This document shows positions 55,243 through 64,000 of a DNA stretch of 64,000 nucleotides, in pieces. A program made the translations under genes and the position numbers. The notes beneath the pieces are model-generated. The model was not told the origin of the DNA. It did no database searches and was given only the letters and a program-made list of their open reading frames with translations. Numbering within the stretch: position 1 is the first letter of the stretch; every line of letters begins with the position of its first letter. This DNA is from Sodaliphilus pleomorphus. GTDB lineage: Bacteria > Bacteroidota > Bacteroidia > Bacteroidales > Muribaculaceae. The stretch covers positions 3,098,501 to 3,162,500 of the forward strand of contig NZ_CP045696.1 of assembly GCF_009676955.1 (NCBI RefSeq), given 5' to 3'.

Positions 55243-56448
55243 TTAGGGCTCCCGGCCTTCGACAATGGCCTCGGTGTCCTTGGCAATCATATATTCCTCG
55301 TCGGTAGGAATCACAACCACCTTCACGCGGCTGCGCTCGGTGCTTATCACCCCCTCGTCGCCATTGTTGGCATCGTTCACCTTGTCGTCTATCTCCACGC
55401 CCATGTAGCCCAACGTGCGGCACACGTTGGCCCGCAGGTTGGCTTGATGCTCGCCCACACCGCCGGTAAACACAATAATGTCTACACCGTTCATCTCGGC
55501 GGCAAATGCTCCAATGTATTTGGTGATGCGGTGCTCATACATGTCGAGCCCCAGTTGGGCGCGGTCATCGCCTTCGGCAGCTGCCGCATTCACTTCTCGC
55601 ATGTCGGGCGATATGCCCGTTATGCCAAGTATGCCGCTCAGCTTGTTGGTGATTTCAAGCATGCCGCGCGAGTTGAGGTGGTGCTTCTCCATCAAGTACA
55701 GGAGTGCTCCAGGGTCCACGTCGCCGCAGCGAGTGCCCATCATCAAGCCCTCGGTGGGCGTCAGGCCCATCGTTGTGTCGATGCTCCGGCCGTGATACAC
55801 GGCAGTGATGCTGCCGCCATTGCCTATGTGGCATGTGATGATTTTCTTTTCCTCCTTGTTCACGCCCAGATACTGGCACACGCGTTGTGTCACATAGCGG
55901 TGACTCGTGCCGTGGAAGCCATAGCGCCTCACGTGGTCGATAATGTAGTATTTATAAGGTAGGGCATACATGTAGGCCTTGGGGGGCATCGTCTGGTGGA
56001 ATGCCGTGTCAAACACTGCCACCTGGGGCACATGGGGCAATATGGCAGTGATGGCATTGATGCCTGCCATGTTCACAGGATTGTGAAGTGGGGCTATGCC
56101 ATAGCACTCCTTGATCATGTCGATGACTTCCTGGTTGATGAGCATGCTCTTGTTGAACTTCTCCCCGCCGTGCACCACGCGGTGTCCCACGGCATCAATC
56201 TCGTCAAAACTCTTGATGCATCCATATTGCTTGCTCGTGAGATTGTCGAGTATTGCCTTTATGGCTCCTGTGTGGTCGCTGATGTCAAGGTCTTGCTGTA
56301 TTTTCTTGCCATCGCTCTTAAACTTGATGAAAGCATCGGGCAGTCCTATTTTCTCAATGCCGCCTTCGGCCAGCACCTTGTTGGCTTTTATCTCGATGAG
56401 TTTATATTTTACGGAACTGCTTCCGCAATTAAGCACTAATATATTCAT
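55243..56448 (-). CDS. ackA: Acetate kinase
   Basis: A 401-residue ASKHA-fold kinase that interconverts acetyl phosphate and acetate with ATP. LVLNCGSSSVKYKLI, the phosphate-binding HIGNGGSITAVYHGRSIDTT and DIIVFTGGVGEHQANLRANV are intact. It follows the 3' part of pta by 29 bases, so both were once one pta-ackA operon. Because pta is now broken, ackA may depend on read-through from, or a promoter near, the insertion element. Confidence 0.96.
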   Translation of the reverse strand: MNILVLNCGSSSVKYKLIEIKANKVLAEGGIEKIGLPDAFIKFKSDGKKIQQDLDISDHTGAIKAILDNLTSKQYGCIKSFDEIDAVGHRVVHGGEKFNKSMLINQEVIDMIKECYGIAPLHNPVNMAGINAITAILPHVPQVAVFDTAFHQTMPPKAYMYALPYKYYIIDHVRRYGFHGTSHRYVTQRVCQYLGVNKEEKKIITCHIGNGGSITAVYHGRSIDTTMGLTPTEGLMMGTRCGDVDPGALLYLMEKHHLNSRGMLEITNKLSGILGITGISPDMREVNAAAAEGDDRAQLGLDMYEHRITKYIGAFAAEMNGVDIIVFTGGVGEHQANLRANVCRTLGYMGVEIDDKVNDANNGDEGVISTERSRVKVVVIPTDEEYMIAKDTEAIVEGREP

Positions 56449-56477
56449 GTATTTGTCTTGGGGTATAGCTGTTTTGT

Positions 56478-57282
56478 TTATTTCCTATTTATTGCCTGGT
56501 TGCATGTGATGACAATGGTCTTGTATATGTCTTCCCACGAGCATCCACGCGACAGGTCGTTGACAGGGGCGGCAAGTCCTTGAAGCACCGGGCCTGCAGC
56601 CGTGGCTCCCGACAAGCGTTGCACAAGTTTGTAGGCAATGTTGCCCACGCCCAGGTCGGGGAATACCAGCACGTTGGCATGGCCGGCAACCGTGCTGCCT
56701 GGAGCTTTGCTTGCACCCACGCTGGGTACGATAGCGGCATCGGCTTGCAGCTCTCCGTCTATTTTCAATGTGGGATCCATCTCTTTGGCTATTGCGGTTG
56801 CATTCGCCACCTTGGTCACACTGTCGCTGCTGGCACTGCCCTTGGTCGAGAAGCTTAGCATGGCTACCACTGGGTCGATACCGGCGATTCCCCTGGCAGT
56901 CTTGGCAGTCGACACGGCCACTTGGGCCAGCTGCTTCTCGTCGGGGTCGGGCATCACTGCACAGTCGGCAAACACCATGATGCCGTCTTGCCCGTACAGC
57001 TTGGCTGCCTCGCCCTTGAGTATCATGATGAATGCTCCCGAAACCACGCTCACGCCTGGGGCTGTCTTCAGCACCTGGAAGGCTGCACGCAGCACGTTGC
57101 CCGTCGTGTTCAAGGCACCGGCCACCTGACCATCGGCTTCACCGTTCTTGATGAGTAGGCAACCGAGGTACAAGGGGTCGTGTATTTTCTTTCGGGCATC
57201 CTCAATGGTGATACCTTTGCTCTTGCGCAGCTCGTAGAAGAGCTGTGCGTATTTCTCGTTAGCTTCTTCATCGTCTGGATTT
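56478..57282 (-). pseudogene. pta: 3' part of phosphate acetyltransferase gene, cut by the IS element
   Basis: The open frame reads PDDEEANEKYAQLFYELRKS next to the element and continues through YLGCLLIKNGEADGQVAGAL, FADCAVMPDPDEKQLAQVAV and PDLGVGNIAYKLVQRLSGAT to the normal C-terminus. It contains most of the phosphotransacetylase domain but no suitable start: the first alternative is a TTG at 57173. The element's own sequence adds an in-frame stop three codons upstream. It joins seamlessly to the 5' part at 58881 once the IS and one target copy are removed, giving a protein of about 338 residues, normal for a short Pta. Confidence 0.92.
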
Positions 57283-58880
57283 CCTTAATTCCGCAACACT
57301 ATAATTTAACTTTATTTATAAGTTCCTGAGCAACAAAAAGTTGCCCAGGATTTTGCCATGTCAGAATTTTCACTTATCTTAGTGTTGCAAAAAGAAAACA
57401 AGCAAAACTCTAATATGACATGGCAAAAATACAAATTAAATCTGAGAAACTCACACCTTTTGGAGGAATTTTTTCAATCATGGAGAAATTTGACTCCATG
57501 CTTTCACCCGTTATCGACTCAACACTGGGTCAGAGATGCAGCAGTATCTTCGGATATCAGTTCAGCGAGATAGTCCGTTCGCTGATGAGCGTTTATTTCT
57601 GTGGCGGCTCATGCGTGGAAGACGTAACGTCACAACTGATGCGCCATCTCTCGTATCATCCTACCCTTCGTACATGCAGCTCTGATACCATCCTCAGAGC
57701 CATCAAGGAACTGACACAGGAAAACATCTCCTATACTTCCGACCAAGGCAAGACCTATGATTTCAATACTGCAGACAAACTCAACACATTGCTTATAAAC
57801 GCTTTGGTTTCTACAGGCGAGTTGAAGGAAATTGAGGAATACGATGTTGACTTTGACCATCAGTTCCTTGAAACGGAGAAGTATGATGCAAAACCGACCT
57901 ACAAAAAGTTCCTCGGCTACAGGCCTGGCGTATATGTTATCGGTGACAAGATAGTCTATATCGAGAACAGCGATGGTAACACGAATGTGCGTTTTCATCA
58001 GGCAGACACCCATAAGAGATTCTTCGCTCTTCTGGAATCCCAGAACATCCGTGTAAATCGCTTCAGGGCAGACTGCGGTTCCTGCTCGAAGGAAATCGTC
58101 AGTGAGATAGAGAAGCATTGCAAACATTTCTACATCCGTGCCAACCGATGCAGTTCGCTCTACAATGACATCTTTGCTCTGAGAGGATGGAAGACGGAGG
58201 AGATTAACGGCATCCAGTTCGAACTCAATTCCATTCTCGTTGAGAAATGGGAAGGCAAGTGCTATCGTCTTGTCATCCAGAGACAAAGACGCAACAGTGG
58301 CGACCTTGACCTGTGGGAAGGCGAATACACTTACCGTTGTATTCTGACCAACGATTACAAGTCATCGACAAGGGACATTGTTGAATTCTACAATCTGCGT
58401 GGCGGCAAGGAACGTATCTTTGACGACATGAACAACGGATTCGGTTGGAGCAGGCTCCCCAAGTCATTCATGGCGGAGAATACTGTCTTTCTTCTGCTTA
58501 CTGCATTGATACACAATTTCTACAAGACCATCATGAGCAGGCTTGACACCAAGGCTTTTGGGCTCAAGAAAACGAGTCGCATAAAGGCTTTTGTCTTCAG
58601 ATTCATCTCCGTACCTGCCAAGTGGATCATGACTGCAAGGCAATACGTGCTGAATATCTACACAGAGAACCGAGCTTATGCAAAACCCTTCAAAACAGAA
58701 TTCGGATAAGAATCCTTTCTTTCCGGTTTGAATCTGCGTATTACCTCAAGTCGCATCGTGGGGTAAGGGGATGGTGGCTACATATTGATGTTGTGCTGTT
58801 GCTTTTTACTGAAAGCTGCTACTAACGACTCATAAATCTACCCTTAATCGTGTATTGGATGATAGTTGCGGATTTTAGGG
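57283..58880 (+). mobile_element. IS1380-family insertion sequence inserted in pta
   Basis: The element is 1,598 bp. Its ends are imperfect inverted repeats of about 16 bases (CCTTAATTCCGCAAC at the left; CCCTAAAATCCGCAAC read inward at the right), both starting CC. A 4-bp target duplication, ATTT, lies at 57279-57282 and 58881-58884. Family IS1380 normally duplicates 4 bp. One transposase gene fills most of it; its promoter TTTG (57352-57355), 19 bases, TATCTTAG (57375-57382) is internal. A small GCAAC-AAAAA-GTTGC hairpin (57330-57344) near the left end could block incoming transcription. The element looks complete and possibly recent. Confidence 0.95.
57420..58709 (+). CDS. IS1380-family transposase
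   Basis: A 429-residue DDE transposase. The likely catalytic acidic residues lie in the segments YDVDFDHQFL (D), RFRADCGSCSKEI (D) and FYNLRGGKERIFDDMNNGFG (E), the arrangement seen in IS1380 transposases of Bacteroides elements. The frame is intact from ATG to TAA, so the element may still move. Codon use is more AT-rich than in neighbouring host genes. Confidence 0.94.
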   Translation: MAKIQIKSEKLTPFGGIFSIMEKFDSMLSPVIDSTLGQRCSSIFGYQFSEIVRSLMSVYFCGGSCVEDVTSQLMRHLSYHPTLRTCSSDTILRAIKELTQENISYTSDQGKTYDFNTADKLNTLLINALVSTGELKEIEEYDVDFDHQFLETEKYDAKPTYKKFLGYRPGVYVIGDKIVYIENSDGNTNVRFHQADTHKRFFALLESQNIRVNRFRADCGSCSKEIVSEIEKHCKHFYIRANRCSSLYNDIFALRGWKTEEINGIQFELNSILVEKWEGKCYRLVIQRQRRNSGDLDLWEGEYTYRCILTNDYKSSTRDIVEFYNLRGGKERIFDDMNNGFGWSRLPKSFMAENTVFLLLTALIHNFYKTIMSRLDTKAFGLKKTSRIKAFVFRFISVPAKWIMTARQYVLNIYTENRAYAKPFKTEFG

Positions 58881-59099
58881 ATTTATAATTCTGGCTTCAC
58901 CTATATGGGTTAATCCCAATTCTTTTACTTTTGCGTCGATTTCGTCGGCATGACCTATCAGGACAATGTCGGCAACCTTGTCGCCTATGATTTTGTCGGC
59001 GGCAGTCAGAGTGCGGGGCTCTGTGCTCTCGGGTAAAATGATGCACTGGCGGTGTGCAACAGCGTTCGATTTTAATTTTTCAAATAATGGCTCCATCAT
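58881..59099 (-). pseudogene. pta: 5' part of phosphate acetyltransferase gene
   Basis: From paired ATGs at 59099/59096 the frame reads MEPLFEKLKSNAVAHRQCII, then ADKIIGDKVADIVLIGHADE and ends GEARIINP at the IS junction, where the element supplies an immediate TAA (58875-58877). About 73 residues of the N-terminal domain are encoded; without the C-terminal domain the product cannot be an active phosphotransacetylase. Confidence 0.93.
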
Positions 59100-59129
59100 G
59101 ATGGATTTTCGTTGTTTTATATCTGATTG

Positions 59130-59160
59130 CAAAATTAGCTAATTATTTGCACATTTAAAA
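59130..59160 (-). promoter_or_regulatory. Promoter of pta-ackA
   Basis: TAATTTTG (59137-59130, minus strand) is a perfect -7 box with a TTTT about 19 bases upstream, 31 bases before the pta ATG. Transcription from it would now enter the IS element. Confidence 0.55.
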
Positions 59161-59424
59161 ATTAGAGCGGCTTTTTTCCCATCCTTTCCTATATAATTAT
59201 TTCAAAATTCATGGCAAACCGCCTCATCACAGTTTTTACCCCGCGCCTTCACCGTAGATATAGCCAAGTCTTCTTGCAACTCCCTTGCGGCCTGAGCCGG
59301 GATCTTTGTCGTTGTCCTAAAGAACTATTCTTTTTGCCGCTGTCTCAAACCGTGCAAATAGTGGCAGTTAACCTAAAGGGGGGCTTTTTTGTGAGCGTGC
59401 CTTGCTATAATATTGGCCCTGGGA
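59161..59424. other. Non-coding gap between pta and the START-like gene
   Basis: I see no credible gene here. A 72-codon frame from 59211 has no family features, and the rest lacks repeats or clear structure. Confidence 0.6.
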
Positions 59425-59456
59425 TTTGAAAGTAACAATTTATTGTATTTATTTTG
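59425..59456 (+). promoter_or_regulatory. Promoter of the START-like gene
   Basis: TTTG (59425-59428), 21 bases, TATTTTG (59450-59456), about 40 bases before the ATG. Confidence 0.5.
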
Positions 59457-59495
59457 CAGTCGCAATATGTGTACACTATCATAATACAAGGTTAC

Positions 59496-59882
59496 ATGGC
59501 AAAAACACAATTCAAAATAGAATACGACATGCAGGGTGTGCCCGTCACGCTGCTCTGGCAATATATCTTCATGCCTCACGGACTGGAACAATGGTTTGCC
59601 GACGAGGTCAGGCAAGATGGCAAGACTTTCACTTTCATTTGGGACGACGTGCCGCAACAAGCCGCGCTGGTCTCGGTGCGCAGCGGCGTCTACGCTCGTT
59701 TCCACTGGAAGGACGACGGCCGCGAGCGCACTTTCTTTGAAATGCGCATTCTCGTCTCGGAACTCACCGACAACAAGACGCTCCAGATTACCGATTTTGC
59801 CGACTCGCCTGGCGACGTGCCTGAAAGCAAAGACATGTGGAACCAGTCGATAGCTGCACTCAAGCGCCGTCTTGGCTTGTGA
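59496..59882 (+). CDS. START-like/SRPBCC-fold protein
   Basis: About 128 residues from the ATG at 59496 (MAKTQFKIEYDMQGVPVTLL). The beta-sheet pattern with GLEQWFADEVRQDGKTFTFI and the C-terminal helix SKDMWNQSIAALKRRLGL match the START-like domain proteins common in Bacteroidetes. Such folds bind hydrophobic ligands; the ligand here is unknown. It precedes the Lpt permease but has its own promoter, as does the permease. Confidence 0.82.
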   Translation: MAKTQFKIEYDMQGVPVTLLWQYIFMPHGLEQWFADEVRQDGKTFTFIWDDVPQQAALVSVRSGVYARFHWKDDGRERTFFEMRILVSELTDNKTLQITDFADSPGDVPESKDMWNQSIAALKRRLGL

Positions 59883-59929
59883 CAAGGCGGGGGGCGATGC
59901 CCCCATACCTTTATATTTGTTGCGCTTCC

Positions 59930-59961
59930 TTTGTGCATTAGCCATTTTATTGCTACTTTTG
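59930..59961 (+). promoter_or_regulatory. Promoter of the LptF/LptG gene
   Basis: TTTG (59930-59933), 20 bases, TACTTTTG (59954-59961). The predicted start near 59968 allows the GTG at 59984 to be the translation start. Confidence 0.8.
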
Positions 59962-59983
59962 CACCGATAAATCACCAATTGCA

Positions 59984-61927
59984 GTGAATTTTTTTAGGAT
60001 AAAAAGGTTGAACTCTTTCATGCTCATGCGCTTCTTTCCGCAGTTGTGCATGACCTTTTTTATCTGCCTTTTTATCCTGATGATGCAATTCCTTTTTCGC
60101 TACATCAACGACCTTGTGGGCAAGGGTCTCGACATGGCTACCTTGGGCGAGCTCTTCTTCTATGCGGCCTGCTCCATGGTGCCCATGGCGCTGCCCTTGG
60201 CAATATTGCTTGCCTCGCTCATGACCTTTGGCAACCTGGGCGAGCACGTCGAGCTCACGGCGCTCAAGTCGTCGGGTATATCGCTCATCACCGTGATGAA
60301 GCCCCTCATCGTTTTCGTTGGCCTCATCGCAGTTGGTGCCTTTTTCTTTCAGAACGATGTCTTGCCCAAGACACAGGTGCAGATGTGGACGTTGCTTTTT
60401 TCGGCCCGCGAGAAATCGGCCTCCTTGTCAATTACCCCGGGAGAGATCAACTCTGAGATTCCTGGTTTCAACGTCTACGTCAAGCGTAAGGACAAAGTCA
60501 ACGACATGCTCTACGATGTCATTATCTACGATGTGTCGTCGGCATCCAATTATCCTCGCATTGTTACAGCCGACTCGGCCAAGCTCAACTACACACAAGA
60601 CAAAAAGCACATCCTGCTCAAGCTCTACCATGGCAATTGGTACGAAGACCTGGGGCAGGGTGGCACCTCGGGTTCTTCTTTCGGCTCCGACATGTTCCGT
60701 CGCGAGACCTATCACGACAAGGTGATTTTGATTTCCTATGATGCCACTTTCACCAAGATGGACGACAATGCCATGCGTTCTCAGTATATAGGCAAAAACA
60801 TCAAGGAGCTCAACCACTCTATCGACTCCATCAGGGCTAAGTGCGACTCGGTGGGCGACGACATTGGAAAGCAGCTCAAGCTCGACCCCGTGTGCGGCGT
60901 TCAGTCGAAGCGCGTTGTCGTCAAAGACAACAAGCCTGTGCTCGAAGCTGTGCCCGAGGTGGCCGTGAAGCACAACGTCAATCTCGACTCGCTCTTCGAC
61001 GCCCTCGACAACAACGGCAAGCTCTCGGTGGTGGCTCAAGCCTTGCAGCAGGCCACTTCTGCCATGCAGAACACCGATTTCAAGGCGTTCACCATGGCCG
61101 ACGATGCCAAAAACATGCGCCGTCACCAGATTGAGCTCCAGCGCAAGTTCACCCTGTCGTTGGCTTGTCTCATCTTTTTCTTCCTGGGTGCGCCTTTGGG
61201 TGCCATCATCCGCAAGGGCGGTCTTGGCATGCCAGTTGTCATTTCGGTTCTGCTTTTCATCTTTTATTATATTATTGAGAACACGGGCTACAAGATGGGC
61301 CGCGACGGTCGTTGGCCCGTGTGGCAAGGCATTTGGCTCAGCTCGGCTATTTTGTTGCCCTTGGGCGTGTTCCTCACCTACAAGGCGGTCAACGACTCGG
61401 CTGTGTTCAATCCCGATGCATGGCGCATTTTCTTCCGCCGGCTCACCGGCATGCACGTCACCCGCAAGCTTGAGATGAAGGAAGTCATTATCAACGAGGT
61501 CGACATCCCTGTTGCCACGGCAAGGCTCTTGGAGCTCAAGTCCAGCTGCAGTCGTTTCCTTTCAAGGTACCACTCGCGGCAAGGCTACTTAGACTATCTC
61601 ATGCATGGCTACGACAAGAAGTCGCTGCGTGCCTTGTCGCAGCAAGTTGAAGATGTGGTCGACTATCTGTCCAACTCGCGCGACCAGCTGGTCATTAACA
61701 AGGCAATGGATTTCCCTGTGATACGCCAGTTGCTCACCTATCATCTCACCAATTATCCTAAGCTGGGCCTTGCCCTGGCCATCGTTTTCCCGGTGGGTGT
61801 CTTGTTGTATATTGTTGGTATTCGCCACCAGGCCAACCTCAAGCGCGACATCGCTCAATGCATCAAGGTGGCCGACCAGGTCGAGGCTATTTTCAACGGT
61901 ACCGACGACCGTCACCAGTCCAATTGA
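59984..61927 (+). CDS. LptF/LptG-family lipopolysaccharide export permease
   Basis: A 647-residue YjgP/YjgQ permease. The N-terminal membrane block is complete: FFICLFILMMQFLFRYIND, LVGKGLDMATLGELFFYA and MALPLAILLASLMTFGNLGE. A periplasmic beta-jellyroll region follows (about 145-400), then the second membrane block (LACLIFFFLGAPLGAIIRKG). A C-terminal extension of about 150 residues with one more helix (LALAIVFPVGVLLYIVGI) exceeds the E. coli homologue. I accept the GTG start at 59984, because RIKRLNSFML just after it is conserved and the promoter fits; an ATG at 60020 would lose that segment. It extracts lipopolysaccharide from the inner membrane with LptB. Confidence 0.93.
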   Translation: MNFFRIKRLNSFMLMRFFPQLCMTFFICLFILMMQFLFRYINDLVGKGLDMATLGELFFYAACSMVPMALPLAILLASLMTFGNLGEHVELTALKSSGISLITVMKPLIVFVGLIAVGAFFFQNDVLPKTQVQMWTLLFSAREKSASLSITPGEINSEIPGFNVYVKRKDKVNDMLYDVIIYDVSSASNYPRIVTADSAKLNYTQDKKHILLKLYHGNWYEDLGQGGTSGSSFGSDMFRRETYHDKVILISYDATFTKMDDNAMRSQYIGKNIKELNHSIDSIRAKCDSVGDDIGKQLKLDPVCGVQSKRVVVKDNKPVLEAVPEVAVKHNVNLDSLFDALDNNGKLSVVAQALQQATSAMQNTDFKAFTMADDAKNMRRHQIELQRKFTLSLACLIFFFLGAPLGAIIRKGGLGMPVVISVLLFIFYYIIENTGYKMGRDGRWPVWQGIWLSSAILLPLGVFLTYKAVNDSAVFNPDAWRIFFRRLTGMHVTRKLEMKEVIINEVDIPVATARLLELKSSCSRFLSRYHSRQGYLDYLMHGYDKKSLRALSQQVEDVVDYLSNSRDQLVINKAMDFPVIRQLLTYHLTNYPKLGLALAIVFPVGVLLYIVGIRHQANLKRDIAQCIKVADQVEAIFNGTDDRHQSN

Positions 61928-62024
61928 TTTCGGCGGGTAAATTTTTTTTCAATTTTTTTCTTTCGGTGGCACAGCGAGTTATGTGCTGTGTGTGAAAAAA
62001 TGATGAAAAAAAGTGCGGCATAAA

Positions 62025-62055
62025 TTTGCCAGTTCAGAAAATTGGCGTAACTTTG
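62025..62055 (+). promoter_or_regulatory. rRNA operon promoter
   Basis: TTTG (62025-62028), 19 bases, TAACTTTG (62048-62055): exact consensus, about 260 bases before 16S. Confidence 0.9.
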
Positions 62056-62314
62056 CACTCGCTTTCCGGAAATAACGCCGGTGAGCACAAAAGAAAAGAG
62101 AGATCTTTGACACGTTTGCAGTGACAAGTAGTACAAGAGAACAATAGGGACTGTTTATTAGTCCCGTTGATTCCTAAGCAGGTACAACAGAATACTATCA
62201 GCTTGACAGCACAATAAGATACAGGACATCCGGAGCGGAGCAGGAAGCAACACTCGTTCGGAGCTGGTTGCCTACAACGATTCTTTTTGAAAGAAGAGAG
62301 ACAACAAGATAACA
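62056..62314 (+). promoter_or_regulatory. rRNA operon leader
   Basis: Transcribed non-coding leader of the rRNA operon. It contains AGATCTTTGACA (62101-62112), a sequence typical of Bacteroides rRNA leaders, and a GGGACT/AGTCCC hairpin (62147-62165). No gene is visible in it. Confidence 0.7.
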
Positions 62315-63847
<1,533 letters not shown>

Positions 63848-63980
63848 CTGGAGCCGGCGCCGAACACAACGGTGTCCCGCATCCGCACCGGGGGCTGTCC
63901 TGAAGCCGTCGAGCGCTGTGTGCCCGCGAGGGATCAAAAAGGAAGTTCTCAAGAGCGCGACTTGAAGCTGCAAACGCACC

Positions 63981-64000
63981 GGGGGATTAGCTCAGCTGGC
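63981..64000 (+). tRNA. Start of a spacer tRNA, probably tRNA-Ala (truncated by window end)
   Basis: GGGGGATTAGCTCAGCTGGC is a tRNA 5' acceptor stem and D arm and most resembles tRNA-Ala(TGC) of rRNA spacers; tRNA-Ile is less likely. The 133-base spacer 63848-63980 contains no other tRNA, so if this is Ala then Ile must follow or be absent. Confidence 0.7.

Noticed and set aside
54984..55286. 100-codon frame between citD and ackA
   Set aside because: Covers the ackA terminator, the cit promoter and dyads; composition is not protein-like.
59211..59429. 72-codon frame before the START-like gene
   Set aside because: No family signature, and it runs into that gene's promoter.
59888..59905. Short GGGGGC/GCCCCC hairpin after the START-like gene
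   Set aside because: Only about six pairs and no T-tract; too weak to call a terminator.

Overview
The window looks like a chromosome segment from a gut Bacteroidales bacterium, most likely of the Muribaculaceae (S24-7) type. The evidence is the 16S rRNA gene at the right end (3' end GGAACACCTCCTTT), several promoters of the Bacteroidetes form TTTG-N19/20-TAnnTTTG, a type IX secretion translocon gene (sprA) with proteins carrying T9SS-like C-terminal domains, TonB/ExbD genes, a long Bacteroidetes-type dTDP-glucose dehydratase, and the rplM-rpsI-rpsB-tsf order. The genus assignment is an inference from memory and was not computed.

Layout. 1-5.7 kb: end of an exbD-like gene, tonB, a decayed stretch (1.2-2.4 kb) holding a chimeric radical SAM/Gfo-Idh relic and a deleted ECF sigma factor gene, then a small membrane protein, a PstS-like lipoprotein and a TPR protein. 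5.8-18.7 kb: secreted S8 protease with dockerin-like repeats, ruvA, sprA (about 2,500 codons), a small conserved protein, a cyclophilin-type isomerase and an M16 peptidase. 18.8-23.7 kb (minus strand): rfbB-rfbA-two FdtA-like cupins-DegT aminotransferase-murI, an overlapping operon that should make a dTDP-3-amino-3,6-dideoxyhexose precursor. 24-27.1 kb (minus): rplM-rpsI-rpsB-tsf with structured leaders. 27.3-33.2 kb (minus): a T9SS-tagged amidase, a beta-propeller protein and two glycosyltransferases. 33.4-37.1 kb: pstSCAB behind four 11-bp direct repeats that look like a PHO box. 37.3-46.1 kb: a secreted protein, galK, a nucleotidyltransferase, a Fur-family regulator with purA, a DUF1015 protein, a short TonB-domain protein, YraN and tRNA-Glu(CTC).

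46.2-59.1 kb (minus) is a carbon-metabolism block: pta, ackA, then citD-citE-citF-citX-citCG (citrate lyase and its maturation enzymes), aconitase and NADP isocitrate dehydrogenase. The cit genes have their own promoter flanked by two inverted repeats. pta is cut in two by a complete 1,598-bp IS1380-family element with a 4-bp target duplication, so ackA survives without an intact partner here. 59.5-64 kb: a START-like protein, an LptF/LptG permease and the start of an rRNA operon (promoter, leader, 16S, spacer, first 20 nt of a tRNA).

The items most worth a second look are the IS-broken pta beside a citrate lyase-aconitase-IDH block, the PHO-box repeats, the chimeric relic between tonB and its usual neighbours, the dyads around the cit promoter, and the tandem FdtA-like pair. 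I found no CRISPR array, prophage or obvious defence island.
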